Assembly (NCBI RefSeq): GCF_900143625.1
Contig: NZ_FRFF01000140.1
Location: 62,001-126,000 of the forward strand
DNA: 64,000 nt
From: Nocardiopsis sp. JB363
Lineage (GTDB): Bacteria > Actinomycetota > Actinomycetes > Streptosporangiales > Streptosporangiaceae
Reading direction: 5' to 3'
Below, in pieces: positions 45,204-54,235 of the stretch. Below the pieces are notes generated by a model that saw only the letters and a list, made by a program, of their open reading frames with translations, ran no database searches and was not told the origin of the DNA. The translations under genes and the position numbers were made by a program. How positions within the stretch are numbered: position 1 is the first letter of the stretch; every line of letters starts with the position of its first letter.

Positions 45204-46817
45204 TCACAGGGCGTCGAGGCGGCGGCGGAGATCGTTCTCGCCGGTGGCGCCGAACAGGGCCTCGATCAGGTGGGCGAGCACGGTGGGACGGTCCAGACCG
45301 CGGTCGAGCAACCTGCGGGCGGCGACCCAGAGGTCGGCGGGACGGCCGTCCCACAGGCGCTTGGCGAGACGCTCGTGGCGGTCCAGCTCCTTCTCGCGTT
45401 CGGGGTCGGTGCCCTGTACGGGCCGGTACCAGTGGTCCTGCCCGGTGGAGTGGTGGCGGCCGCTGTGCGGGGCCTCCTCGTACTCGCCGAAGTGGTCCAG
45501 GCGCAGCAGGGCGCGCCGGCCACGGGAAGTCGACGGATCGAACTCGTCGGGGGCGTCGGTGATCAATTCACTGGCCAACAGGGGGAACGCGAACATGCGG
45601 CGGGCCAGCGACCTGAAGTCGCCGTCGGGCAACAACCGGCGCACCGCCCCCTGACGCAGCCCGAGGGGACGGGCGGGGTCACGGTAGATGCGGGCGAACT
45701 CCGCGGTGGTCTCCCACACGGTGTCCATGGTGGCGCCCACGGCGACGTCGGGCAGGCCGTTCTGCGCCCCGGCCCAACGCACCCAGGCGGCGAGCACGTG
45801 CGGCATCGCCTCCTGTTCCTCGGGCAGCAGCACCACCCGACCGGGCAGCCAGTGCAGCAGGAACGACTCGACCTTGCGGGGGCTGACGCGCAGCGGACGT
45901 CCGGAGTCGACGTCGCAGCCGTACGTGATGATGTGGTCCGCGCACCGGCTGGCGGCGTAGGAGTCGGACAGCTCGGCGGCCTCGTCCGAGGCGAGGAAGC
46001 GGGCCGCCAGGACCGCGCGGCGGTCACGCCGCCACATCGGCTGGTGGGCCTTGCCCTGGGGCAGTCGCTTGACGCGGGAGGCCGCCAACGCGAAGTGGGC
46101 GGCCAGCGACCCACCGGTGAGATCGGAGGCCGACACCCCGACAGGGTTGTCGAGTTCCCCGGTCACCACGCCCTCGGTCCGTTCCAGCGCGCGCAGCAGG
46201 AGCGCCCGGGCCTGGGGCAGGGTCGATTCCTCGAACCGGGCGAAGCCATCGGCACGTGCACGTTCACGGCACTGCTCCAGGAGCAGCTCCACCTTGGTGG
46301 TCACCCACGCGTCGCGCAGCAGGCCGCCGCTGTTGTGGTCCAGCACGAGGATGAGCGCGTGCTCGGGTTCTTCGGAGTCGCGACCGTACACGCACACCAC
46401 GTCGTCGGTGTCGCCGAAACGGTCGCCGTTGACGTAGGCGGCCAAGGGGGTGACCTCGCCCAGCTGGGTCGCCCAGGCGGGCGCGCTCAGACCCCGCTCG
46501 CGCAGCGCGATCATGCCCTGTTCGGCGAGTTCGCGTTGGGTGGCCGAGGTGCCCAGCGCGGTGATCGCGGCGAGCACGCCCAGACCGGCGGGTTTTCCGG
46601 AGGCCGTGGCATGGGTGATGAGGCCCTCGCCGAGTAGCCGTTCCACGTCCACTCCGGGGACCCGTTGACCCCACCAAGAGCCCAGGAGTTCGCTGAAGGA
46701 CAGTTCGGCGTCCAGCGGGTGGCGCATGGCGAGCAGCGCTCTGGCCGCGCGCAGCATTTCCTCGAACGCTGCGACGGGAACGTCGGGTCCTGTGGGTGGG
46801 GGCGTAGCGGAGGGCAC
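45204..46817 (-). CDS. Conserved actinobacterial protein of unknown function, 537 aa
   Basis: Soluble, 537 residues, no membrane segment. The central region (DDVVCVYGRDSEEPEHALIL) and a C-terminal REKELDRHERLAKRLWDGRPADLW part are coherent and well-composed, as expected for a real, conserved protein. I recognise no domain or catalytic motif; alpha-helical with mixed strands. Convergent to the tyrosine phosphatase gene with only 15 bases between stops, which argues for real boundaries. ATG 46817 starts a short Pro-rich lead before the structured part. Confidence 0.75.
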   Translation of the reverse strand: MPSATPPPTGPDVPVAAFEEMLRAARALLAMRHPLDAELSFSELLGSWWGQRVPGVDVERLLGEGLITHATASGKPAGLGVLAAITALGTSATQRELAEQGMIALRERGLSAPAWATQLGEVTPLAAYVNGDRFGDTDDVVCVYGRDSEEPEHALILVLDHNSGGLLRDAWVTTKVELLLEQCRERARADGFARFEESTLPQARALLLRALERTEGVVTGELDNPVGVSASDLTGGSLAAHFALAASRVKRLPQGKAHQPMWRRDRRAVLAARFLASDEAAELSDSYAASRCADHIITYGCDVDSGRPLRVSPRKVESFLLHWLPGRVVLLPEEQEAMPHVLAAWVRWAGAQNGLPDVAVGATMDTVWETTAEFARIYRDPARPLGLRQGAVRRLLPDGDFRSLARRMFAFPLLASELITDAPDEFDPSTSRGRRALLRLDHFGEYEEAPHSGRHHSTGQDHWYRPVQGTDPEREKELDRHERLAKRLWDGRPADLWVAARRLLDRGLDRPTVLAHLIEALFGATGENDLRRRLDAL

Positions 46818-46862
46818 GCTCCGAGCGTATGCCGGCCGGCGGCCGGAGGTGCCCTCGTCGGG

Positions 46863-47141
46863 TCAGCGCGGTTCGGGGACCGCGCGGTGACCGGTGAACA
46901 GTGTGGTTCCCGAGAGCCGCGTCGGCTTTCGGGAGGGCGGTACGGAGTTCACCATTGCCTCGAGATGCTCGCGGGCGACCCGCTCGACGAGGTGTGGTGT
47001 GACCGTGATGCCCAGGTGTTCGGCACAGTTCCAGGTGTCGCTGACGCAGCGTTCCACGCAACGGTGGGACAACGCGCTGAACTCGTCATGAAGCCTTGCC
47101 GAGATCCGACTGAGATCCTGGACCGGGAAGGTCTGGAGCAT
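46863..47141 (-). CDS. Small conserved helical protein
   Basis: 92 residues. A helical unit DEFSALSHRCVERCVSDTWN, then CAEHLGITVTPHLVERVARE, then a basic C-terminal tail. It resembles a type of small actinobacterial protein with three helices (DUF-type) that I cannot name with certainty. Two cysteines (RCVERC) close together could bind a metal, but this is not supported further. The next gene on this strand begins 45 bases past its stop. Upstream is a long intergenic region. Confidence 0.6.
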   Translation of the reverse strand: MLQTFPVQDLSRISARLHDEFSALSHRCVERCVSDTWNCAEHLGITVTPHLVERVAREHLEAMVNSVPPSRKPTRLSGTTLFTGHRAVPEPR

Positions 47142-47699
47142 TCTTGCTCACACCCCTAGCTGAAGATGGTCTGGACGGTGACCTTCACCTATTCCACTTG
47201 TTCTGAAGCGACTGTCAACCTCTCGCGCGGCACGCTGTTGATAAAACCTCGGGGAGGTACCGTTTACCCGAGCCCCGTCATCCCGCATGCCAACGCTGCG
47301 AAATGGACTTTTCGGACATATGACGATCCTGTTTCGGCGAGTTCGTCGCAAACCGGCCATCGTCTGGAATTATGGGAGAACACGCCCGCAAAACCCCCGG
47401 TCGGCTGTGGGCACGGCGTCCGGTGGCCTACTATTTACCTTCCGTGTACAACCGTGTCCCCCGAAACCACAGACGTTGCGCGCGGAGGGCCGTGTCTTAT
47501 GCTTGAACCGTGACAGCGGCCGAGAGGAGTCATTGAGCGTGACTCCTGGGAGCCGCGGAGTCCCCCGAACGGAAACGACGCCGCGCACCCCGCGCCATGA
47601 CGTCGTCGGACACGGGTGGCGGGCACGGTGCGCAGGGGACCACGCGGTCCGAAAACAGCCCCGGCTGGGGATTCCGATGGTTCCGGAGGTGTCGAGTAG
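47142..47699. other. 558-base intergenic region upstream of the PAS-GAF-phosphatase gene
   Basis: More AT-rich patches than the surroundings (for example GTTGATAAAACC near 47240 and TGGACTTTTCGGACATATGA near 47302-47321), so regulatory DNA is likely. No convincing gene except the possible short leader frame at 47539-47703. No recognisable promoter of a named sigma factor. Confidence 0.5.
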
Positions 47700-47703
47700 T
47701 TGA
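47539..47703 (+). CDS. Possible 54-aa leader ORF coupled to the phosphatase gene
   Basis: GTG at 47539 preceded at 9 bases by GAGAGGAG; the frame ends TGA at 47701-47703, overlapping the TTG start of the phosphatase gene (TTGA). The product is Arg/Pro-rich with weak codon bias. It may only serve translational coupling, or be chance. Confidence 0.25.
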   Translation: MTPGSRGVPRTETTPRTPRHDVVGHGWRARCAGDHAVRKQPRLGIPMVPEVSSS

Positions 47704-49754
47704 GCGCCGAGACGTCCATTCCCCCTCCCCGGATCAACGTGTCGGAACTGCCGGACGCGGTGCAGACCCTGCTCACCGACGCCCCCATCGGATTCGCTCT
47801 ACTCGGTCCCGACGACGTCTTCGGATCGATCAATCCGCGTATGGCCGCCGTCTTCGGCAGTACCCCCGAACGCTGCCTGGGACGTACCCCGGGTCAGGTC
47901 CTGGAAGAGGGCGGCGACACCTCCGGCGCTGCCGCTCAGACCACGTCCCTGGCGTCGGTGCGCGAGAGCGGCCAGGCCGTGCGCGGCCGTCACCGCACCA
48001 CCGAAGGGCACTCCTGGGACCTCACCTGGTTCCCGGTCAACGACCCGACCGGCGGTGACGAACACGTCGCGCTCATCGCCGCCCGTGACCACGAGGACGC
48101 CGCGCACCGAGGCGAACAGCGCCTGCGCGCCCTGCTCCAGGCCGGAAACCAGATCATCTGGTCGACGGGCCCCGGCGGCGAGATCCACGAGGACTGCCCC
48201 CAGTGGCGCACCCTCACCGGGCAGGACCTGGAGTCCTACCTCGTCCACGGCTGGCTGGGCTCCGTCCATCCCGACGACCGCCCCCGCGTCGAACGTGCCT
48301 GGGACGACGCCGTCCTGGACGTCACCCCCTTCGACGCCATGTTCCGCGTTCGCACGCGTTCGGGTGGTTACGACCACTACCGCGCGCGGGCGAACCCCGT
48401 CATGAACGGCGCCGAGACCGCCGAGTGGGTCGGCACCCTGGTCGACATCACCACCGAACGCGAGGCCGACGAGCTACGTCAACGGCTCAACCAGCAGCTC
48501 AGCGAGGCCGCCATGCGCACCGCCCGGCTGCAGAAGGCCACCTCCGACCTGGCCGAGGCGCTCACCGCCGAGGAGGTCGTCCAGGCCATGTCCGAGATCG
48601 GTCGCTCCGGGGTGGGCGCCGGCCACACCTCACTGGCCCTGTTCGACCGGGACCGACTGCGTCTGCGCATGCTCTCCGCGGACGGCTCCCGGGGGCTGCC
48701 GCGCAACGGGTTCTCCCTGGACTACCCCGACGTCGCGTCGCTGGCCGTGGCCGACCGCCTGCCTCGGCTGGCCGCCGGCCCCGCCGAACTGCGCGCACTC
48801 TTCGACGACGCATCCGAGGTCGAGGGCCTTTTGGAGCGCACCGACGAGCGCGCCTGGGTGGCACTGCCGATGATGGCCGCGGGCCGTCCCATCGGCGCCC
48901 TGCGTTTCTCCTTCACGTCCCCGCGCGAGGTCCCCGACGAGGAACGCGTGTTCCTGGAGGCGCTCGCCGGGCAGTGCGCCCTGGCCATCGGCCGGGCCAT
49001 CGTCTACGAACGCGAACACGGCACCGCCGAGGAGCTCCAGCGCAGTCTGCTGCCGGAGGAGTTGCCCGAGGTGCGCGGCGTGCGCCTGGCCGCCTACTAC
49101 CGGTCGGGCTCCCAACACGTGCAGGTCGGCGGCGACTGGTACGACGCCTTCCCGCTGCCCGACGGCCGTGTCGCCGGGGTCCTCGGCGACGTCATGGGCA
49201 AGGGCATTCCGGCGGCCGCGGGAATGAGCCGGATCCGCAACGCGTTGCGCGCACTGGCCTTCTCCATGCCCGAACCGGCCGACGTGCTGACCGGGCTCGA
49301 CCGCATGTTCTCGGCCACGGAGGGAATGGATCAGGTGACAACCCTGGTGTATTTCGTCCTGGACCCGGTGACCGGCCAGCTCGACCTCAGCAACGCGGGA
49401 CACCTTCCACCGCTGGTGGTCGCCGGTAACGCCGGGCCCTCGCTGCTCGACACCGAGCCCGACACACCGCTCGGGGTCAGCTCACCGAGGGGCCACCACA
49501 AATTCTTCGTACAACCCGGTAACACCGTCGCCCTCTACTCCGATGGACTGATTGAGAACCGCAAACGATCGGTCGACGCGGGACTCGACGAGCTGGTCCA
49601 GAAGGCGGCTGAGGCCCGGCCCGATGTGGTGGGCGATCCACAGCAGATGCTGGAGTACCTTGTTGAGAGCATGCTCGAAGGGTATGAGCAGGACGATGAT
49701 GTCACTCTGCTCGCCGTTCAGCTTCCGGTGATCGATTCGGTGTCAGAGCGGTAG
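47700..49754 (+). CDS. PAS-PAS-GAF-PP2C (SpoIIE-type) phosphatase
   Basis: 684 residues: PAS domain (about 18-130), second PAS (about 135-260; [19 protein letters not shown]), short coiled coil, GAF (about 285-430) and a SpoIIE/RsbU-type serine phosphatase (about 445-680; [29 protein letters not shown], shown here in part, with metal-binding Asp in GDWYDA and GDVMGKG). Such enzymes dephosphorylate anti-anti-sigma factors in partner-switching. It ends 193 bases upstream of rpoD. TTG 47700 is preceded directly by a stop codon, so it cannot start earlier; GGAGG lies 10 bases upstream. Confidence 0.88.
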   Translation: MSAETSIPPPRINVSELPDAVQTLLTDAPIGFALLGPDDVFGSINPRMAAVFGSTPERCLGRTPGQVLEEGGDTSGAAAQTTSLASVRESGQAVRGRHRTTEGHSWDLTWFPVNDPTGGDEHVALIAARDHEDAAHRGEQRLRALLQAGNQIIWSTGPGGEIHEDCPQWRTLTGQDLESYLVHGWLGSVHPDDRPRVERAWDDAVLDVTPFDAMFRVRTRSGGYDHYRARANPVMNGAETAEWVGTLVDITTEREADELRQRLNQQLSEAAMRTARLQKATSDLAEALTAEEVVQAMSEIGRSGVGAGHTSLALFDRDRLRLRMLSADGSRGLPRNGFSLDYPDVASLAVADRLPRLAAGPAELRALFDDASEVEGLLERTDERAWVALPMMAAGRPIGALRFSFTSPREVPDEERVFLEALAGQCALAIGRAIVYEREHGTAEELQRSLLPEELPEVRGVRLAAYYRSGSQHVQVGGDWYDAFPLPDGRVAGVLGDVMGKGIPAAAGMSRIRNALRALAFSMPEPADVLTGLDRMFSATEGMDQVTTLVYFVLDPVTGQLDLSNAGHLPPLVVAGNAGPSLLDTEPDTPLGVSSPRGHHKFFVQPGNTVALYSDGLIENRKRSVDAGLDELVQKAAEARPDVVGDPQQMLEYLVESMLEGYEQDDDVTLLAVQLPVIDSVSER

Positions 49755-49782
49755 ACCGTACGAACAAGTCCATTGCTTTGCT

Positions 49783-49788
49783 TACAGT
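49783..49788 (+). promoter_or_regulatory. Possible -10 element of the rpoD promoter
   Basis: TACAGT upstream of rpoD, with only a poor -35 match. Weak call. Confidence 0.3.
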
Positions 49789-49947
49789 GAAGAAGCCGCC
49801 GCGCCCCATGAAGCGGGGGTGATCCCGGCTTCCCGTCCAGTGGGGACGATCCCTGGCCGCAGGTGGGAGAGGGTGCAGTGCCCGGTCCCGGCCATCCGGA
49901 CCACCGGGTCCGACGAATCTCGCCACACGTCCGTTCGAGAGGTGTTT

Positions 49948-51585
49948 GTGTCATCTGCCAGTTCGACTCGCTCGAAGCAGTCCGAGTCACTGCAAGAGCC
50001 CGTCATTCAGCAGCTGATCGAGCGTGGGCGGTCCCAGGGCTTCCTTGAGCCCGAGGACGTGCGCCGTGCCTTCGAAGAGGCCGAAATCCCGATGTCGCAG
50101 GCGCAATCGGTGCTCCGCAGCCTCGCAAAGGAGGGCGTGACCGTTCTGGTTCCGGAATCGGCCTCCTCCCGGCGCAAGACCACGCGGCGCAAGACCACCA
50201 CGTCTCGGTCCAGTAGCACCACCACCACCCGCTCGACCACCAAGCCCGCGCGGGCCGCGGCGGCCGCTCAGGAGCAGCCGGAGACGGTCACCGCCGTCGT
50301 CGACTCCGCCGAGGGCGACGCCGAGAAGAAGCCCGCGGCCAAGAAGGCCACCGCGAAGAAGGCGGCCGCCCCCAAGAAGGCGACCACCAAGAAGACCGCG
50401 ACGGCCAAGAAGGCGGCGACCAAGAAGTCCACCAAGAAGGACCTGGAGCTGGCACCGGACACCGGTGAGGCCTCCGATGAGGGTCTGGACGACGACCTCG
50501 AACACACCGGCGCCGAGCTGGAGCTGGTCGAGGACACCTCCGACAGCGAGTCCGCCAAGCCGGCCAAGCCGGAGACGGTCGGCGCCCCGGTCAAGCCGAA
50601 GAAGGACGACGACTCCTTCGTTCTCTACGACGATGACGACGACGCCCCCGCCGCTCAGGTGGTCGCGGCCGGTGCCACCGCGGACCCGGTCAAGGACTAC
50701 CTGAAGCAGATCGGTAAGGTGCCGCTGCTCAACGCCGAGCAGGAGGTCGAGCTCGCCAAGCGCATCGAGGCCGGCCTGTTCGCCGACGAGAAGCTCTCCG
50801 AGGAGGACGACGTCCTCACCTTCGAGCTCCGTGACGAGCTGGAGTGGATCTCCGAGGACGGTGGCCGCGCCAAGAAGCACCTGCTGGAGGCGAACCTGCG
50901 TCTGGTCGTCTCCCTGGCCAAGCGCTACACCGGTCGCGGCATGCTGTTCCTGGACCTGATCCAGGAGGGCAACCTCGGTCTGATCCGCGCGGTGGAGAAG
51001 TTCGACTACACCAAGGGCTTCAAGTTCTCCACGTACGCCACGTGGTGGATCCGGCAGGCGATCACCCGCGCGATGGCCGACCAGGCCCGCACCATCCGTA
51101 TCCCGGTGCACATGGTCGAGGTCATCAACAAGCTGGCCCGCGTGCAGCGGCAGATGCTCCAGGACCTGGGCCGCGAGCCCACCCCGGAGGAGCTGGCCAA
51201 GGAACTCGACATGACCCCGGAGAAGGTCGTCGAGGTGCAGAAGTACGGCCGCGAGCCGATCTCCCTGCACACCCCGCTGGGCGAGGACGGCGACAGCGAG
51301 TTCGGTGACCTCATCGAGGACTCCGAGGCGATCCAGCCGGGCGAGGCGGTCAGCTTCACCCTGCTTCAGGAGCAGCTGCACTCGGTGCTGGACACCCTCT
51401 CCGAGCGCGAGGCCGGCGTGGTCTCCATGCGCTTCGGTCTCACCGACGGTCAGCCCAAGACTTTAGACGAGATCGGCAAGGTCTACGGGGTCACCCGTGA
51501 GCGCATCCGGCAGATCGAGAGCAAGACGATGTCGAAGCTCCGTCACCCGTCGCGTTCGCAGGTGCTCCGCGATTACCTGGACTAA
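49948..51585 (+). CDS. rpoD: Principal RNA polymerase sigma factor (SigA/HrdB)
   Basis: 545 residues. N-terminal part with region 1.1-like helices, then a Lys/Ala-rich tail ([19 protein letters not shown] region, about 125-170) and an acidic stretch (LYDDDDDAP). Regions 1.2-4.2 follow: [16 protein letters not shown], the region 2 core [20 protein letters not shown], region 2.4 with [18 protein letters not shown] at about 362, and region 4.2 with [18 protein letters not shown] at about 515. It directs vegetative transcription. GTG 49948 has GAGAGG 6 bases upstream; the upstream frame is not conserved sequence. Confidence 0.97.
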   Translation: MSSASSTRSKQSESLQEPVIQQLIERGRSQGFLEPEDVRRAFEEAEIPMSQAQSVLRSLAKEGVTVLVPESASSRRKTTRRKTTTSRSSSTTTTRSTTKPARAAAAAQEQPETVTAVVDSAEGDAEKKPAAKKATAKKAAAPKKATTKKTATAKKAATKKSTKKDLELAPDTGEASDEGLDDDLEHTGAELELVEDTSDSESAKPAKPETVGAPVKPKKDDDSFVLYDDDDDAPAAQVVAAGATADPVKDYLKQIGKVPLLNAEQEVELAKRIEAGLFADEKLSEEDDVLTFELRDELEWISEDGGRAKKHLLEANLRLVVSLAKRYTGRGMLFLDLIQEGNLGLIRAVEKFDYTKGFKFSTYATWWIRQAITRAMADQARTIRIPVHMVEVINKLARVQRQMLQDLGREPTPEELAKELDMTPEKVVEVQKYGREPISLHTPLGEDGDSEFGDLIEDSEAIQPGEAVSFTLLQEQLHSVLDTLSEREAGVVSMRFGLTDGQPKTLDEIGKVYGVTRERIRQIESKTMSKLRHPSRSQVLRDYLD

Positions 51586-51629
51586 TCAGTCGGCCCAGGA
51601 CCGGACCACAGCCGTGGACTGAAAAGCGA

Positions 51630-51667
51630 AGGCGCGCCCTCCCGCGGGAAGGCGCGCCTGTCGTTTT
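51630..51667 (+). terminator. Rho-independent terminator of rpoD
   Basis: AGGCGCGCC (51630-51638) pairs with GGCGCGCCT (51651-51659), with an inner TCCC-CGCG-like loop, then TCGTTTTC. Confidence 0.75.
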
Positions 51668-51859
51668 CTCCTGCCCGGCCCGCTCACGGGCGTGTGGCGA
51701 CCCCCGCGTGTCCCTCGCGTAGCACCGGGCTGTTCATCCCCCGCACGGAGTCCGAACTCCATCCGATGGGACCCATGCTGCCCCACGTACTGTAGGTGCG
51801 GCATAAAGTCCAACTGGTCCGTTTTCGTGCGCGCTTCGGTCTGTCCGAAGCGCACACCA

Positions 51860-52654
51860 CTAATCCCGGACCACCACGTCCATCGTGCGTGCGGTGCCGG
51901 GTTTGCCGGCGGGGCGGAGCTCGACGGTGTGGCCGAGGTCGCGCAGCGCCGCCGTCAGTTCCTCGGGGGTCCGGGCCTCGACGTTCTCGGTGACCAGAAC
52001 ACGGGCGATGTCCCCGCGGGTGGCCTTGGCCATGTGGCTGACCACCGAACGCCTCACCTGGCCGTCCACCTCGCGCTCGCGCAGGACCCGCACGGCCACG
52101 GTGCGTTCGGCGGCCTCGCCGGTCGGCTTGAAGGCCGCGGCATAGGACGCGGATCGGCAGTCCACCAGCAGACGACCCTCGGCGAGTTCGCCCAGCGGGC
52201 CGGTGAGCGCCTTGCGCCAGTAGGCGCCCAGACCGCCCGTCGACGGCAGCTTCACACCCATGGAGAGCCGGTAGGGCGGCAGGTGGTCGTCCGGTCCGAC
52301 CACGCCCCACAGTCCGGAGAACACCAGGATCCGCTCGCGTACGCGGTCGACGTGGTCGGTGAGCGACCTGGGCAACCCCAGACGGTCGTAGAGCACGCCC
52401 GTGTACAGGTCCGCGGCGCGCAGAGTGGGCGCGGTGGCCAGGTCCAGGTTGCGCTTGAGCGCGTCGGTCTGGGAAACGGACAGGCCCAGCACCTCGCGGG
52501 CGGTGTCCTCGGGACCGGCGCACAGTTCGGTGAGCGCCGCCATGACCCGTTCCCGGTCCGCGGCCAGTCCGGGCAGGGTCAGCGCGCCGAGGTCCAGGCG
52601 CGGACCGTCACCGGAGGTGGCCTTGCCCTCGGAGGGCGGGAGCAGGATGAGCAT
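51860..52654 (-). CDS. yaaA: Peroxide stress protein YaaA
   Basis: 264 residues of the YaaA/DUF328 family: start MLILLPPSEGKA, then LVFSGLWGVVGPDDHLPPYRLSM, and LVDCRSASYAAAF. In E. coli YaaA protects DNA and proteins from hydrogen peroxide by limiting unincorporated iron. ATG 52654 fits the usual start; the frame is open to 52786 but that region is a promoter region shared with the divergent GNAT gene. Lies downstream of the rpoD terminator. Confidence 0.93.
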   Translation of the reverse strand: MLILLPPSEGKATSGDGPRLDLGALTLPGLAADRERVMAALTELCAGPEDTAREVLGLSVSQTDALKRNLDLATAPTLRAADLYTGVLYDRLGLPRSLTDHVDRVRERILVFSGLWGVVGPDDHLPPYRLSMGVKLPSTGGLGAYWRKALTGPLGELAEGRLLVDCRSASYAAAFKPTGEAAERTVAVRVLREREVDGQVRRSVVSHMAKATRGDIARVLVTENVEARTPEELTAALRDLGHTVELRPAGKPGTARTMDVVVRD

Positions 52655-52730
52655 GGATGTTTCTCTTCTCCGGATCGTCGATGTCGGGGGAACCCGGGCC
52701 CATGTTAGATCGTGCTTCATGGCCGGTGGA

Positions 52731-52736
52731 TAGGAT
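52731..52736 (+). promoter_or_regulatory. Possible -10 element for the GNAT gene
   Basis: TAGGAT, about 30 bases before the ATG at 52768; -35 match is weak. Confidence 0.35.
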
Positions 52737-52767
52737 CTGGCGCTCAGCGACCGGTGAGGAAACGAAC

Positions 52768-53460
52768 ATGCACGCTTGGGCGGCACGGGTGTCCAGGGAC
52801 TGGCCCCCGTTCGAGGTCGAGACCCGTGATGGTTGGCGGTTCGGGGTGGCCGACGGCGTCACCAAACGGGCCAACTGCGCGTTGGTGGAGGACCTCGACG
52901 CGGATGTGGCGGAGGTCACCGCGTTCTATCGGGAGCGAGGGCTGCGCCCCTGTGTCCAGGTGTGGCCGGGGCAGGAGGGCGTGGACGAGCGGCTCGCCGA
53001 ACACGGTTACGCGACCGTGGAACCCAGCCTGGTTCTGGCCCGGGAGCTCGATGAGCGGCCCGAAGGCCTCGGAAGCACGCGGATCACGGACCGTCCTACG
53101 GAGAGTTGGACGGGGCCGGCCACCGGGAGCGACTCCGACCCGGCGATGGTCGGCGGTGTGGTGCGGATCCTGAGCCGGGTGACGGCGGCCTACGGCGTCC
53201 ACGAGAGCGGGAACGGCCGCGGATGCGCGGTGCTGGACGGGGATTCCGTGGCGATCTGCGCGATGGTCACCGCCCGGGAGGCCCGAGGGCGGGGCGTGGC
53301 CAGGGCGGTCCTAGGGGACCTGCTCGGCTGGGCGCACGACAAGGGCGCTCGGAACGCCTACCTGTGCGTGGTGGCCGACAACGGGCCTGCGCTGAGCTTG
53401 TACCGGGCCGCCGGTTTCACCGAGGTCTCCCGGTACCACAACCGGGTGCTCACCGGCTGA
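52768..53460 (+). CDS. GNAT-family N-acetyltransferase
   Basis: 230 residues. The GNAT acetyl-CoA loop is in EARGRGVARAVLGDLLGWAH (R-x-x-G-x-G/A), and the C-terminal ALSLYRAAGFTEVSRYHN is the typical final motif. Residues 1-95 form a less conserved N-terminal half that may be a second, degenerate GNAT unit. ATG 52768 has GAGGAAA upstream; the longer frame runs back over the promoter. Substrate (amine) cannot be named. Divergent from yaaA. Confidence 0.88.
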   Translation: MHAWAARVSRDWPPFEVETRDGWRFGVADGVTKRANCALVEDLDADVAEVTAFYRERGLRPCVQVWPGQEGVDERLAEHGYATVEPSLVLARELDERPEGLGSTRITDRPTESWTGPATGSDSDPAMVGGVVRILSRVTAAYGVHESGNGRGCAVLDGDSVAICAMVTAREARGRGVARAVLGDLLGWAHDKGARNAYLCVVADNGPALSLYRAAGFTEVSRYHNRVLTG

Positions 53461-53475
53461 GGGCCCATGAACGAC

Positions 53476-53503
53476 GACGGCGGCCCCCTCGGGGGCCGCC
53501 GTC
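53476..53503. terminator. Bidirectional hairpin terminator
   Basis: GACGGCGGCCCCC (53476-53488) and GGGGGCCGCCGTC (53491-53503), perfect 13-bp stem between the GNAT gene and DUF7455. Confidence 0.88.
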
Positions 53504-53525
53504 ATCGCAATCATGCTCGTTGTGG

Positions 53526-53753
53526 CTAACGCTCATCCCCGCCGCTGTTCTCGCTCTCGGTGAGCTTGCTCGTCTCGTCCTGGATGTCCGAGGCGATCTT
53601 GCGGATCGAGTCGTCGTGCTTGCGCATGTGGTGCGCACAGAACAGAAGTTCACCGCCGGAGTTCAGTAGTACCCGGACGTAGGCCTGTGCACCACAGCGG
53701 TCGCAACGGTCGGCAGCCGTCAGCGGCTGAGTGGGGGCAAGGGTTCCAGTCAC
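53526..53753 (-). CDS. DUF7455-type small zinc-binding protein
   Basis: 75 residues with the family signature LTAADRCDRCGAQAYVRVLL and ELLFCAHH: a CxxC plus CxxH-like set that can bind one zinc. A charged helical C-terminal tail follows. Widely conserved in actinobacteria next to the sigma factor and parE genes; function unknown. The GTG start at 53753 is preceded by GAGGAT about 8 bases upstream. Confidence 0.85.
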   Translation of the reverse strand: MTGTLAPTQPLTAADRCDRCGAQAYVRVLLNSGGELLFCAHHMRKHDDSIRKIASDIQDETSKLTESENSGGDER

Positions 53754-54235
53754 TTCGCCATCCTCAATACTCGGCGTTAGTCACCTCTGACAACATTTAA
53801 CCCGACCCAGACGTTCCCAACCCGACCCCGTGTACGCCGACAGCGGAATCCGCCCGGTTCGTGTCTGGAAGATGCAGGTTGGGGCCTTTCTGTTCCGGTG
53901 CCTTGTCTCCTCCTCCTTGTACCCATCGGTAGGGCCTGACTATCCCCGGAAAACGGTCGTATCCAGGTCGCAACCGTCAGAGGTGGTAGTCTCGCGCGGG
54001 GCAGGCCCGACCGATTCCCGACGTCGGTCCGTGGAGCCGGTCACAGCGCTCCCGGCGACGACGTCGAGGACGCGCCCCTTCTAGGGGAGACACGACCCCA
54101 CCCATACGGCCCGCGTCACGACACAGGCCTTCGCCCGTCGTAACCTGGCCCCTTCAACCGTCGGTGCGGCGCGCTACAAAGGGCACACGCCGCATCAGCG
54201 CCCCCGATGGCCCACAAGACGCAGGAGATGTCCGA
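53754..54235. other. 482-base intergenic region between DUF7455 and parE
   Basis: Contains the divergent promoters. On the plus strand TAGTCT (53987-53992) is a possible -10 for parE with no strong -35, and a small stem GACCGA/TCGGTC (54009-54014, 54024-54029) follows. On the minus strand TTGTCA upstream of DUF7455 may be a -35. Frames crossing the region look non-coding. Confidence 0.5.

Noticed and set aside
47287-47703. 138-residue plus-strand frame upstream of the phosphatase
   Set aside because: First 80 residues have poor codon bias and no domain; only its last 54 codons are kept as a weak leader candidate.
49987-51381. 464-residue Leu/Gly/Arg-rich minus-strand frame across rpoD
   Set aside because: Antisense of the sigma factor gene with biased composition; not a real protein.
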